In this document: one piece after another, positions 1 to 7,852 of the stretch
Layout of the letters: each line of letters begins with the position of its first letter
How positions within the stretch are numbered: the stretch's first letter is position 1
From: JADHLK01 sp038131695
Lineage (GTDB): Bacteria > Pseudomonadota > Alphaproteobacteria > Puniceispirillales > Puniceispirillaceae
Assembly: GCA_038131695.1 (NCBI GenBank)
Contig: JAYPQA010000002.1
Location: 62,001-126,000 of the forward strand
DNA length: 64,000 nt
Direction of reading: 5' to 3'
Notes under the pieces: model-generated
What the model was told of the DNA's origin: nothing
Databases searched by the model: none
Seen by the model: only the letters and a program-made list of their open reading frames with translations
Made by a program: the position numbers and the translations under genes

Positions 1-2
1 TG

Positions 3-176
3 ATCGAATGGGCTGAGCCGTTGAATGACCGCCCGCTTTCTTCCTTGATGCCGGTGCGTTATGTTCTGGAGCTGAAAGCAGGCAGCGCGGCCCGGTTGGG
101 CCTTGGACCCGGCACGCGGTTGCAGATTCCGCCTGACAGATGGCGCGGGCCCGCCCGGGCTAACAAAAATTCTTGA
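3..176 (+). CDS. DUF192 family protein, C-terminal end (partial)
   Basis: This is the last 57 codons of a gene that starts before the window. The visible tail contains PVRYVLELKAGSAARLGLGP, the typical end of DUF192 proteins, which are small secreted or periplasmic beta-rich proteins of unclear role. From memory of alphaproteobacterial genomes, a DUF192 gene often sits directly upstream of tRNA-Pro, and that arrangement is seen here. The N-terminal part, including any signal peptide, cannot be judged. A domain search with the complete gene would settle the assignment. Confidence 0.75.
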   Translation: MEWAEPLNDRPLSSLMPVRYVLELKAGSAARLGLGPGTRLQIPPDRWRGPARANKNS

Positions 177-212
177 TATAGCAGGCAGGCTTGTTGTAGA
201 TTGCCGCTCAGT

Positions 213-289
<77 letters not shown>

Positions 290-348
290 TTTTTTTGCGC
301 TGATCAGGCTTGCCAGCCAGGGGTCAGCTGGCGCAAGGGCAGGGTGTG

Positions 349-660
349 ATGACAGTCAAAGCGCGTATCTATCGGCCAGCAAAAACCGCCATGCAATCAG
401 GTCGGGCCAAGACCGGCCAATGGGTGCTGGAATATCCGCGCACCAGCCGGGTCGGGCCGGATCAGCTGATGGGCTGGCAATCCAGCAGTGATACAGCCCG
501 CCAGGTGCGGTTGCGCTTGCCGATGCCGAGGCGGCGATTGCCTATGCGGAAAAGCACAATATCCCGTTTGAGCTGGCGCAGCCGCAAAGGCGCAAGCTGC
601 GGCTTGAAAGCCTATGCTGATAATTTTGCCTCTGACCGCAAGGGTGGCTGGACGCATTAA
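349..660 (+). CDS. NDUFS4-like complex I accessory subunit (two compensating frameshifts)
   Basis: The N-terminus (ARIYRPAKTAMQSGRAKTGQ, then WVLEYP and LMGWQSSSDTARQVRL) and the C-terminus (AYADNFASDRKGGWTH) match the ETC complex I conserved-region family. This is the bacterial counterpart of the 18-kDa NDUFS4 subunit of NADH:ubiquinone oxidoreductase, which acts on the cytoplasmic arm. Between about 517 and 606 the conserved sequence (AIAYAEKHNIPFELAQ) is in another frame. One base seems missing from the T-run near 517 and one extra base is present near 606, so the outer parts stay in phase. The start at 349 is chosen because the family begins there. A sequence error is more likely than decay. 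Confidence 0.75.
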   Translation: MTVKARIYRPAKTAMQSGRAKTGQWVLEYPRTSRVGPDQLMGWQSSSDTARQVRLRLPMPRRRLPMRKSTISRLSWRSRKGASCGLKAYADNFASDRKGGWTH

Positions 661-724
661 AGCAAAAAGGCTGGGAAGCAATAAGGCTGGGAAGCAAAAA
701 GGCTATGAATCAAAAAGACTGGCC
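661..724 (+). repeat. Four degenerate 16-nt tandem copies after the complex I gene
   Basis: Right after the stop codon of the NDUFS4-like gene the unit AGCAAAAAGGCTGGGA is repeated four times with a few substitutions, and the array runs up to tRNA-Arg. No coding role is visible. Similar short arrays occur at other gene ends in this window. Confidence 0.7.
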
Positions 725-732
725 AGATTTAT

Positions 733-809
733 GGTCCGGTAGCTCAACTGGATAGAGCAGCTGACTTCTAATCAGCAGGTTGGGGGTTCGAGTCCTCCCC
801 GGATCGCCA
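733..809 (+). tRNA. tRNA-Arg (anticodon TCT)
   Basis: The acceptor stem GGTCCGG pairs with CCGGATC with one G-U pair. The anticodon stem CTGA/TCAG encloses CTTCTAA with anticodon TCT, which reads AGA. The T-arm GTTCGAGTC and an encoded CCA follow. The AT-rich islet begins directly downstream, a common situation for integration at tRNA genes, but no integrase is present. Confidence 0.96.
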
Positions 810-844
810 GCTCACTATAGAAAAACTCTGTGAGCTGATTGGGC

Positions 845-988
845 AATCAGCAGGTCAACTGATCTGAAACAGTAGCTTAGGAGACTAAAATGACTACTAA
901 TTTCGACAATCAGTTGACCTTTTTTGAGAATAATTCAGCAGCAGAAATACCTGCTGATTTCCCATCAGTTGACCCCGGACCTGCTGAT
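845..988. repeat. Repeat cluster A at the left edge of the AT-rich islet
   Basis: This stretch holds GGTCAACTGAT at 853-863 and its exact inverted copy ATCAGTTGACC at 909-919, followed by a T-run. A further ATCAGTTGACC lies at 964-974, with CCTGCTGAT at 950-958 and 980-988. A longer copy spanning 908-944 recurs at 3393-3428. The rest of 810-1136 is AT-rich. It shows a possible small hairpin just after tRNA-Arg (AGCTCAC...GTGAGCT) and no gene. Confidence 0.65.
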
Positions 989-1136
989 ATGTATTCCGCT
1001 GCCCCTAAATCAACCTTCCTTTAAATTATTTGCCGTGTCGTCCGATATATTTTAAATTTGAGAACCTATCAAACTTTTCATTCTAAATTATTAAGCTATT
1101 TTTTAAGATAGACGCAAAGCGCAGGTTCATAGTTTC

Positions 1137-2804
1137 ATGATTAACATTAGAATTCTATTTTCTATTTTTTGCCTTGTCTCAGTCCAATTGGCTTTCAGCA
1201 AGTCTTTGTTGGCCGACAAACAAAACTATTCACTCGACAAAGCATATTCCATATCAAAAGAGTTTGGTCAGGCCAAATCGCCAGGCTCTTCAAAGACATC
1301 ATTTTTTATGCTCATTAACTTTGGAGGAGGATCAGTGGATATATGGTCTGTATTTACAGACAAAATTTGCTTTGACAATGTTCCTCAAAGGCAATCTGGA
1401 AAATTTAAATTTGTTTGTAATAACGGTGATGAAATCTTGGGAAGTTTTAGTTTTGTTGGAGATGGAATAATCAGATCAAAATTATCTATAGAAGATGACA
1501 AACCTGAAACATATATGATTAATCTTAACAAGCGCTTCAACAAAGACGAAATAACAGATTTTTACAAAGGCACTTTGATTGAAGACAAAAACTCAAATGC
1601 CCGTGAAGACAGCAAAATAGCAGCTCTGCAATCCCAACTTGAGCAAGAACGTTTGGAAAAAGAGAGAGCAAAGCAGGAAGCTGCCGCTTTAGCGCTTAAA
1701 AAAGCTGAAGAAGAGAAACAAAAAGAGCTGGCAGCTCTCCAAGCTCAACTTGACCAAGAACGTTTGGAAAAAGAGAAAGCAAAACAGGAAGCTGCCGCTT
1801 TAGCCCTTAAAAAAGCTGAAGAAGAGAAACAAAAAGAGCTGGCAGCTCTCCAAGCTCAACTTGACCAAGAACGTTTGGAAAAAGAGAAAGCTAAGCAGGA
1901 CATGGCAGCTTTGGCTACTGAAACAAAAAATTCAGCAGCAATTTTGAAAGAGACAACAAATGATAAGCAAAGTTCAAATCTCTTTATCACTAATGAAGGG
2001 ATATCTAAGACCACAAACAAGCAAGTCGAGGTTGTTAATTCTCCAGAACAAGCTCAAATTTTCATAAATGAAATTCAGTCCTCAATAGTAATGTATATGG
2101 CAATTGCAAAAGTAATTGACCAACAACCACCTAGCATGAAAAAGCGTGTATTGAAGACCGTAGAAAATGAGATAAACCGTCTACGGAAAGAAAAAGAAAC
2201 CCTTCAACAGCTTCTCACTAAACGGTTTTCAACGCCGATTAAACCAACAAATGCAAATTTGCAGGTTTCAGCTTTTCGTGCTTCTGACACATTTCCCAAA
2301 ATCCCTTTTTACGTGCCAGGAACTAATGAAATCGGTGAAATGTTAGCCGTTCCTAGAATCACAGATGAAGGATTTTTAGAATATCAATTTGATTTTCTAG
2401 ATCCTCTCTCGTCTTTTGAAAAAGTAAGAGAGCGTATTTCTATCCGAAATGATGATATCGATTTAATTATTGATGCACTGATTAAGATAGATGAATGGAC
2501 CATTGTCGCGCAAGATAATGGCTTGACTAGAAGATTTGAGAAGACTGCGGGTTGCATCCCTTCCGGAGCATGTGACTCAAAAAAACAAGGCGTGTCCTCT
2601 ACTGAGGTTATTTTCAAGATTTATGAGGATGGCAGCACAGCCGGTGATCCAGAGAAACAAGGTTTGTTCTCTGTTGGTTACAACATGTCTGTAGAATCCT
2701 CAATTTTATTATCGGCTTATCTCACCTATATGAGAGAAGCCGGGTCAAAAGAATTTAATATCGGCGTCATGTCAGACAAACAAGTAGATGCTTTGTTTGA
2801 ATGA
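1137..2804 (+). CDS. Secreted coiled-coil protein of unknown function
   Basis: I do not recognise this 555-residue protein. The N-terminus (MINIRILFSIFCLVSVQLAF) looks like a signal peptide, so a periplasmic or surface location is likely. Residues of about 160-270 are charged coiled coil made of 37-residue repeats starting AALQAQLDQERLEKEKAKQE, similar in style to TolA-type stalks. The last 240 residues form a separate globular-looking region with two cysteines near residues 470-480 (GCIPSGACDS). Base composition is markedly more AT-rich than all flanking genes, and no clear ribosome binding site precedes the ATG. It is the only gene in an islet beside tRNA-Arg bracketed by related repeats, so horizontal acquisition is plausible. 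No operon partner is present. Confidence 0.7.
   Translation: MINIRILFSIFCLVSVQLAFSKSLLADKQNYSLDKAYSISKEFGQAKSPGSSKTSFFMLINFGGGSVDIWSVFTDKICFDNVPQRQSGKFKFVCNNGDEILGSFSFVGDGIIRSKLSIEDDKPETYMINLNKRFNKDEITDFYKGTLIEDKNSNAREDSKIAALQSQLEQERLEKERAKQEAAALALKKAEEEKQKELAALQAQLDQERLEKEKAKQEAAALALKKAEEEKQKELAALQAQLDQERLEKEKAKQDMAALATETKNSAAILKETTNDKQSSNLFITNEGISKTTNKQVEVVNSPEQAQIFINEIQSSIVMYMAIAKVIDQQPPSMKKRVLKTVENEINRLRKEKETLQQLLTKRFSTPIKPTNANLQVSAFRASDTFPKIPFYVPGTNEIGEMLAVPRITDEGFLEYQFDFLDPLSSFEKVRERISIRNDDIDLIIDALIKIDEWTIVAQDNGLTRRFEKTAGCIPSGACDSKKQGVSSTEVIFKIYEDGSTAGDPEKQGLFSVGYNMSVESSILLSAYLTYMREAGSKEFNIGVMSDKQVDALFE
1620..1908 (+). repeat. 111-bp in-frame tandem repeats encoding a coiled coil
   Basis: Units begin at 1620, 1731 and 1842. 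The third is partial. Each full unit is exactly 111 bp (37 codons), so copy number can change without a frameshift. Copies two and three are nearly identical at the DNA level, which points to recent duplication or homogenisation. Confidence 0.9.
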
Positions 2805-3575
2805 TTATTAGTTTTTCTGGCCACAAAAATTATATTTTCCTTAACGTGTCTCAACCAAAACAGATGAAAAAGCGCCACAAGATTTAATTCCCTTGCTAAA
2901 AGTTTATCGTATCCAAAAGTAAATACGAAATTTTGACTTATTTTCCTCAATTATTTTAATAACTAATTGATCACCCTAGGCTCTGCCTCCACTGAGTGCC
3001 ATGCATTTTTTTTCCATCTTCCTCACAGATAGCAATCTTCTGAACCCAACCCGTTTGCACAAAAGCAGCTGTGGACCCAATAAAGGCTTAGCGCCAATAG
3101 GTAGCAGTCAATCCCCGCCACTGTTGAGACCACCATTACTGGCTTTGAGAGACGCAAATCATAAAGAACTTTCTTTTCCATAATTGCCTCCAAGAGAATG
3201 AACTTATTTTTCTGTTATTGCTTCGGTAATTCTTATTGATTTCTTCTGTATTACCCTAAAACCTGCTGATGTGTAATCAGCTGACCATAAAAAGAGCAAC
3301 TGATTAACACTAGTCAAACAGCAGAAAAGGCAGCTGATGAGAGCAACTGATTGGGTGTTGCCACAGATTCCGCCATTTACTATCCTAGATCTAATCAGTT
3401 GACCTTTTTGAGGATAATTCAGCGGCAGCAAAGCCAGTGGTCACAGCAGGCGGTTACTATCACCAATTCACTGTCTTTACAGTCTGTTGCAGATAAAACG
3501 CGAATTTAATTGAAGGTTTCGCCGTTAATTTGTAGATATTGTATTCGGCTGGAAAATAATCGAGGGGAGGGGGCC
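2805..3575. other. AT-rich stretch without a convincing gene
   Basis: The short open frames here have no recognisable sequence, no ribosome binding sites and conflicting strands, so I call no gene. The stretch contains repeat cluster B at its right part. The last 30 bases carry a purine-rich ribosome binding site (GAGGGGAGGGGG) for the GTG start at 3576. Confidence 0.6.
3262..3428. repeat. Repeat cluster B at the right edge of the AT-rich islet
   Basis: Bases 3393-3428 repeat 908-944 of cluster A with one indel and two substitutions over about 37 bases, in the same orientation. CCTGCTGAT occurs again at 3262-3270, and variants such as AATCAGCTGACC and CAACTGATTGGG echo cluster A. The two clusters bracket the coiled-coil gene. 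They may be the ends of a decayed element or a dispersed repeat family. Confidence 0.65.
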
Positions 3576-4014
3576 GTGATAGAAAAAGATGGCTGCTGCA
3601 TCTGGAGCCCGGATGAACAGGTTTATTCAGCCGGGGGACATATCCAGCGAAGCGTTTCTTATTTTGGATGGAACAGTGAAAATCCTTTCGGAGGATAATC
3701 TGTTACTGAACAGGCTCGGGGCAAATGAGATCTTCGGCGAAACGTCCCTTATCCTTGATGAATGCCGGTCTGTGAATGCCGTTGCCGGACCGGCTGGTCT
3801 CACCGCCCGCAAGGTCCCAAAAACACATATCTCCAAAATAATAAAGGCTGATCCTGTCCTCGGGGCCTTGCTGCGAAAAACTCAGCATCGGCTAATTGAC
3901 TCCAACCGGCAGAGCATGGAACTTGCCAATGAGCTGGACAAGGTGTTCGGACAATTGGAACGCCATTTTGCCGCGCTGGATCAAGTAGCGTCTGATCAGG
4001 ATGAAATTCTCTGA
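3576..4014 (+). CDS. Cyclic nucleotide-binding (CAP_ED) domain protein (one frameshift)
   Basis: After correction of one base the protein reads PDEQVYSAGDISSEAFLILD, then GANEIFGETSLILD, the classic beta-barrel pattern of cyclic nucleotide-binding domains. A helical tail of about 60 residues with coiled-coil character follows, and no DNA-binding helix-turn-helix is visible. It is therefore more likely a cAMP/cGMP-type sensor or scaffold than a Crp-type regulator. The N-terminal 20 codons lie in another frame. The switch is at the G-run 3633-3637, where four Gs instead of five restore the reading. The GTG start at 3576 has a strong purine-rich ribosome binding site. Ligand and partner are unknown. 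Confidence 0.7.
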
Positions 4015-4131
4015 AGAATGTTTGAGGTTAAGCGCAAGGTTGAGCGTTTCAAGGAAAATAATCTGGCTGGACCGGGTGCGGATATACAATCTGCCGACCC
4101 GGATGGGGGCAAGTGACCGCTTGCCAGCTGC

Positions 4132-4722
4132 TTACCCCTCCGCAGCCGGCCTATCCGCAGCTGGCCTATCCGCAGCTGGCAGGAAGCGCATTTCAGAAAT
4201 CGGGCGGGGCTGGCCAGCCTCAAAAAAACGGCGATCCGCCCGGCTCAACGCGCCCAGATAGAGATGCAGCCCCTTGCATAAGCGCTGGTCAAGACAGCGC
4301 ACACTGTGTATCGCATTGTCAGGCAGCTGCAGCAGGTCGCCCGGTGCTATCTTCTGTTCTTGCGTGCGCGCCAGCCCATCTGCGGTTTCCTGCCAGAGCT
4401 GATGCGCCTCATGCCCTTCATAGAGGCCAATCAGCGCGTCCATCTGATGCTCATGCGGCGGGATGGTGAGATGCGGGCTGAAATGGCAAATATAGATGGT
4501 CAGCCCGTCTTGTTCATGGATCAGGGCTTCGCCATTCTCATCCAGCGGCGGACAATCCGCCTCTATCATCCGGTCAAGGCGGGCGCAATCGCTGAGCAAG
4601 CGGCGCATTTCTCGGCTGAGGGCGGCCAGCCGGTCTGGCTGGTCTGCGGCCCGGCATAACAGCCTGACCAGATCAGAAATCCCGGCCCCCTCTGGCAGGG
4701 GAAAATCTCTTTCGCTGGCCAT
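4132..4722 (-). CDS. Cysteine-dioxygenase-like cupin protein
   Basis: This 196-residue protein carries a cupin metal motif near residues 85-110 (HFSPHLTIPPHEHQ, then ALIGLYEGHEAH). That fits the non-heme-iron thiol dioxygenase/double-stranded beta-helix group, which oxidises cysteine or 3-mercaptopropionate to sulfinates. The substrate cannot be told from sequence alone. The stop of panE lies just upstream, so the pair is probably cotranscribed, close to cysK-sseA, which fits sulfur metabolism. The C-terminus ends in a PAADRPAADRPAAEG repeat encoded by a 15-nt tandem array at 4140-4183, probably a late non-functional extension. Confidence 0.65.
   Translation of the reverse strand: MASERDFPLPEGAGISDLVRLLCRAADQPDRLAALSREMRRLLSDCARLDRMIEADCPPLDENGEALIHEQDGLTIYICHFSPHLTIPPHEHQMDALIGLYEGHEAHQLWQETADGLARTQEQKIAPGDLLQLPDNAIHSVRCLDQRLCKGLHLYLGALSRADRRFFEAGQPRPISEMRFLPAADRPAADRPAAEG
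4140..4183 (-). repeat. 15-nt tandem array in the 3' end of the cupin gene
   Basis: The unit CCGCAGCTGGCCTAT occurs nearly three times. It is in frame and extends the protein C-terminus by PAADR repeats. It is one of several short arrays found at gene ends here. Confidence 0.75.
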
Positions 4723-4725
4723 TTT

Positions 4726-5703
4726 CTAATACAGGCCGCGATTGCGCGCAAACAGGCGCATCAAGCCCAGCAAGGCATCAATATGCGGGGTCGCAATCTG
4801 CAAATGCCGGCCAATATCCAACACAGCCGTTACAATATTGTCCAGCTCCAGCGACCGGCCTGCCTCAACATCCTGCAGCATGGAGGTTTTGAACGCCCCC
4901 AATTTGCGGGTGACCTGATGCCTGTCTTCCGGGGCTTCCTCAATATTACAGCCAATCGCGCGGCCTATCTCTGCGGCTTCCAGCATCATGGCAGAACAGA
5001 AATTGCGCGCCAGTTCATCATCGATAATCTTGTCAGAGGTCGAGCCGGTGAGGGCTGAGACCGGATTGATTGTCAGATTGCCCCACAGCTTATACCAGAT
5101 AAGGCGGCGTATCTCATCACTGGTTCCGGTTTCAAACCCGGCCTTTGTGAACAGATCAGCCAGCCAGGCCAGCCTGTCTGTGGCCTGCCCGTTCGGCTCC
5201 CCCAGCAGGATTTTCTGGCCCTGCGTATGGCGGGAGAGGCCCGGCGCCGGGCTGGAGACGGACATATGCAAAACCGATCCGATAACCTGTCCGGCCGGCA
5301 GGGCGGCTGCGATACCCCCGCCTGGATCAACCGACTCTATCTTCAGATCGGCCAGGGCCGGCACATCATCACAAAACCACCAGGGTATGCCATTCATCGT
5401 TGAGAGGATAATGGTTTGCGGCCCAATCAACGGGGCCAGCTGCGGGGCCAGTTCTGGCATTGCCTGTCCCTTGACAGTCAGCAGAACGACATCCTGCACA
5501 CCCAGATCATCTGCTCGGTCAGAGGCGGTGACCGGCGCGCTCAAAATCTGGCCATCCTGTTCGGCGCGCAACCCGTATGCTTGCAGGGCCGCCAGCGTCT
5601 CGCCCCTGGCAAGGGCATGGAGGCTGGCCTGTCCGGTTTGCCCCAGCCTGGTGCCAAGCAAGCCGCCTATCGCTCCGGCGCCGACAATACAGATAGATTT
5701 CAT
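4726..5703 (-). CDS. panE: 2-dehydropantoate 2-reductase (ketopantoate reductase)
   Basis: The enzyme reduces ketopantoate to pantoate with NADPH in pantothenate/CoA synthesis in the cytoplasm. The Rossmann motif GAGAIGG lies at residues 8-14. The catalytic lysine sits in IWYKLWGNLTINPVSAL near residue 205, and the second domain follows with a conserved Ser/Asp region. The length of 325 residues is normal. Other ApbA/PanE-family reductases act on related 2-keto acids and several paralogues per genome are common in this class, so the substrate is less certain than the family. It is followed by the cupin gene on the same strand. Confidence 0.8.
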   Translation of the reverse strand: MKSICIVGAGAIGGLLGTRLGQTGQASLHALARGETLAALQAYGLRAEQDGQILSAPVTASDRADDLGVQDVVLLTVKGQAMPELAPQLAPLIGPQTIILSTMNGIPWWFCDDVPALADLKIESVDPGGGIAAALPAGQVIGSVLHMSVSSPAPGLSRHTQGQKILLGEPNGQATDRLAWLADLFTKAGFETGTSDEIRRLIWYKLWGNLTINPVSALTGSTSDKIIDDELARNFCSAMMLEAAEIGRAIGCNIEEAPEDRHQVTRKLGAFKTSMLQDVEAGRSLELDNIVTAVLDIGRHLQIATPHIDALLGLMRLFARNRGLY

Positions 5704-5827
5704 GGGCTGCCCTTCTGCTTTGCCAAATTTATTTGGATGGTCTCAGCAAAAGGGTAGTCCAAAACAGTCGGGCAGGGCAAAGAAATTATCATCTGCCAGC
5801 CGGGTTCGGCTGGTCAGAGGCCAGAGG

Positions 5828-6700
5828 TCAGAGGTCAGAGCCGGGGCCGGTTTCCAGCGGCGCGCTGCTGGCCCCATATTCGGACCAGGAGCCATCATAC
5901 AGCCCGGTATCCGCGCGGCCCAGAAGATGCAAGGCCAGGGTCAGCGCTGCTGCTGTCACCCCGGAGCCGCAGCTGGTCACAATCGGCCGGGCCAGATCAA
6001 TGCGTGCCTGCTCAAACAGGCGGCGCAGCTGATCCGGGCCATGCAACAGGCCGGTCTGGCTGTCCACCAGATCAGAGACCGGCAGGTTTCTGGCCCCCGG
6101 AATATGCCCTGAACGCAAGCCCGGGCGCGGTTCTGCCTCCTCTCCGGCAAAGCGCCCGGCGGCGCGGGCATCGACAATCTGCATCTCTGGGTCCGGGCCC
6201 TGCCAGCGACAGATTTCCTCAAACAGGACGAGGCGTCCGGGCTGCGGGTCAGCTGCGGTAAAATCGCCCTTTTGCGGGGAGTCCGGCGCACCCTCAACCA
6301 CCGGCCCGCCTGCGGCCAGCCAGGCTTTCAGCCCGCCATCCAGCAGCTGCACCGGCTGATGGCCAAACAGCGTCAACAGCCACCAAGCGCGCGGGGCAGT
6401 CAAAAACGGGGCATTGTCATAGACCACAACCGGCTGGTTTTGCCGCAGGCCAAGGGCTTGCATATGGGCGGTAAAGACCTCGGCACTGGGCACCATATGG
6501 GGCAGTTCACTGTCCGGGTCGGCTATCGCATCAATATCAAAAAAGCGCGCACCGGGCAGGCGGCAGGCGGTGAATTCCCGGCGCGCATCGCGCTGCATGG
6601 TGGGCAGTAAAAAACTGGCATCAAAGATCTGGGTTTGTCCGGCCCTTTGCGGGTCGGCCAGCCTGTCTTTCAAATCCGCAGCAGAGATCAGCAGGCTCAT
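5828..6700 (-). CDS. sseA: 3-mercaptopyruvate sulfurtransferase (two-rhodanese-domain)
   Basis: The protein has two rhodanese domains, and the C-terminal one carries the catalytic loop SCGSGVTA with cysteine near residue 241. CGSGVTA is the form typical of mercaptopyruvate rather than thiosulfate sulfurtransferases. The enzyme moves sulfur from 3-mercaptopyruvate to a thiol acceptor or cyanide in cysteine degradation. I start at the ATG giving MSLLISAADL because it follows the cysK stop after one base and is where homologues begin. A longer open frame upstream only reads through cysK in the wrong frame. A cysK-sseA operon links cysteine making with cysteine sulfur use. Confidence 0.88.
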   Translation of the reverse strand: MSLLISAADLKDRLADPQRAGQTQIFDASFLLPTMQRDARREFTACRLPGARFFDIDAIADPDSELPHMVPSAEVFTAHMQALGLRQNQPVVVYDNAPFLTAPRAWWLLTLFGHQPVQLLDGGLKAWLAAGGPVVEGAPDSPQKGDFTAADPQPGRLVLFEEICRWQGPDPEMQIVDARAAGRFAGEEAEPRPGLRSGHIPGARNLPVSDLVDSQTGLLHGPDQLRRLFEQARIDLARPIVTSCGSGVTAAALTLALHLLGRADTGLYDGSWSEYGASSAPLETGPGSDL

Positions 6701-6701
6701 C

Positions 6702-7706
6702 TTACACCTCCTCCAGCCAGTCAGGACTCGGCAAGCCCTTGGACCGCAAAAAGGACGGGTTCCATATCTTTGACTGGTAGCGCGCACCGGAATCACACAA
6801 GATGGTGACAATCGTGTGACCGCGGCCCATCTCGCGGGCCATTTGAACAGCCCCGGCCACATTTATCGCTGAGGAGCCGCCCAGATACAGCCCCTCATCC
6901 CGCATCAGGCTGAACAGGATCGGCAGGGCCTCTTCATCGGAGATGCGCAGCGGCATATCCACCGGCGCGCCGTCCAGATTGGCGGTGATGCGGCCCTGGC
7001 CTATGCCCTCGGAAACAGAATTTCCCTCGGCTTTCAGCGCACTATGGGCATAATATTCATATAAAGCAGAGCCGCCCGGATCCGCCACTCCAATCGTCAC
7101 ATCCCGTTCTTGCTGTTTCAGGAACAAGCCGGTTCCGGCCAGCGTGCCGCCTGATCCCACCGCACAGATAAAGCCGTCAACCAGCCCGTCAGTCTGCTGC
7201 CAGATTTCCGGGCCGGTGGTCTCAAAATGGCCCTGCCGATTGACAATATTATCGAATTGATTGGCCCAGATAACCCCGCCTTGGTGCGTCTCGGCCAATT
7301 CCTCTGCCAGCCTTTCGGATACCCGTACATAATTGCCCGGATCCCGGTAGGGCAGGGCAGGCACCAGCCGCAAATCGGCCCCGCAGACCCGCAAAGCATC
7401 CTTTTTTTCCTGGCTTTGCGTCTCCGGCATCACGATGACAGAGCGATAGCCGCGTGCATTGGCCACCATGGTCAGGCTGATGCCGGTATTGCCGGCGGTT
7501 CCCTCTACGATCACGCCGCCCGGGCGCAACGCACCAGACGCCTCGGCAGCTTCGATAATGGCCTTGGCTGCCCGGTCCTTGACTGAACCGCCGGGATTCA
7601 TGAACTCACATTTGCCCAATATCTCACAGCCCGTCTCATCGGATAGCCTGTTCAGCCGCACCAGCGGCGTATTGCCTATCAAATCCACAAAATCAGCTGC
7701 GGCCAT
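6702..7706 (-). CDS. cysK: Cysteine synthase A (O-acetylserine sulfhydrylase)
   Basis: The enzyme makes cysteine from O-acetylserine and sulfide with PLP. The PLP lysine is in PGGSVKDRAA near residue 41, the substrate loop is EGTAGNTGIS near residue 70, and the phosphate-binding region CAVGSGGTLAGTG follows. The start at MAAADFVDLIGNTPLV matches the family. An in-frame extension upstream of it has no family similarity. The C-terminus is longer than in enteric CysK (334 residues in all), resembling the alphaproteobacterial subgroup. Its gene leads the cysK-sseA unit and diverges from the acyl-CoA synthetase. Confidence 0.9.
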   Translation of the reverse strand: MAAADFVDLIGNTPLVRLNRLSDETGCEILGKCEFMNPGGSVKDRAAKAIIEAAEASGALRPGGVIVEGTAGNTGISLTMVANARGYRSVIVMPETQSQEKKDALRVCGADLRLVPALPYRDPGNYVRVSERLAEELAETHQGGVIWANQFDNIVNRQGHFETTGPEIWQQTDGLVDGFICAVGSGGTLAGTGLFLKQQERDVTIGVADPGGSALYEYYAHSALKAEGNSVSEGIGQGRITANLDGAPVDMPLRISDEEALPILFSLMRDEGLYLGGSSAINVAGAVQMAREMGRGHTIVTILCDSGARYQSKIWNPSFLRSKGLPSPDWLEEV

Positions 7707-7852
7707 GACAGTCTCTCTCCAACTCTCAGCAAGAACGGATATCAGGGTGAATGACGGGCCTAGCGATAACAGCTTGCTGCCTGTTCTGCAATGCTTTACT
7801 TTTTTGCCAATAGGGTAATGGCGGGGATTTGTGAGGGAGAGGGAATCAGGCC

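Noticed and set aside
3001..3183. 60-codon frame in the AT-rich islet
   Set aside because: No ribosome binding site, no family-like pattern and low-complexity residues; treated as non-coding.
5798..5816. CCAGCCG...CGGCTGG hairpin between panE and sseA
   Set aside because: A good stem but no adjacent T-run on the minus strand, so I do not call a terminator.
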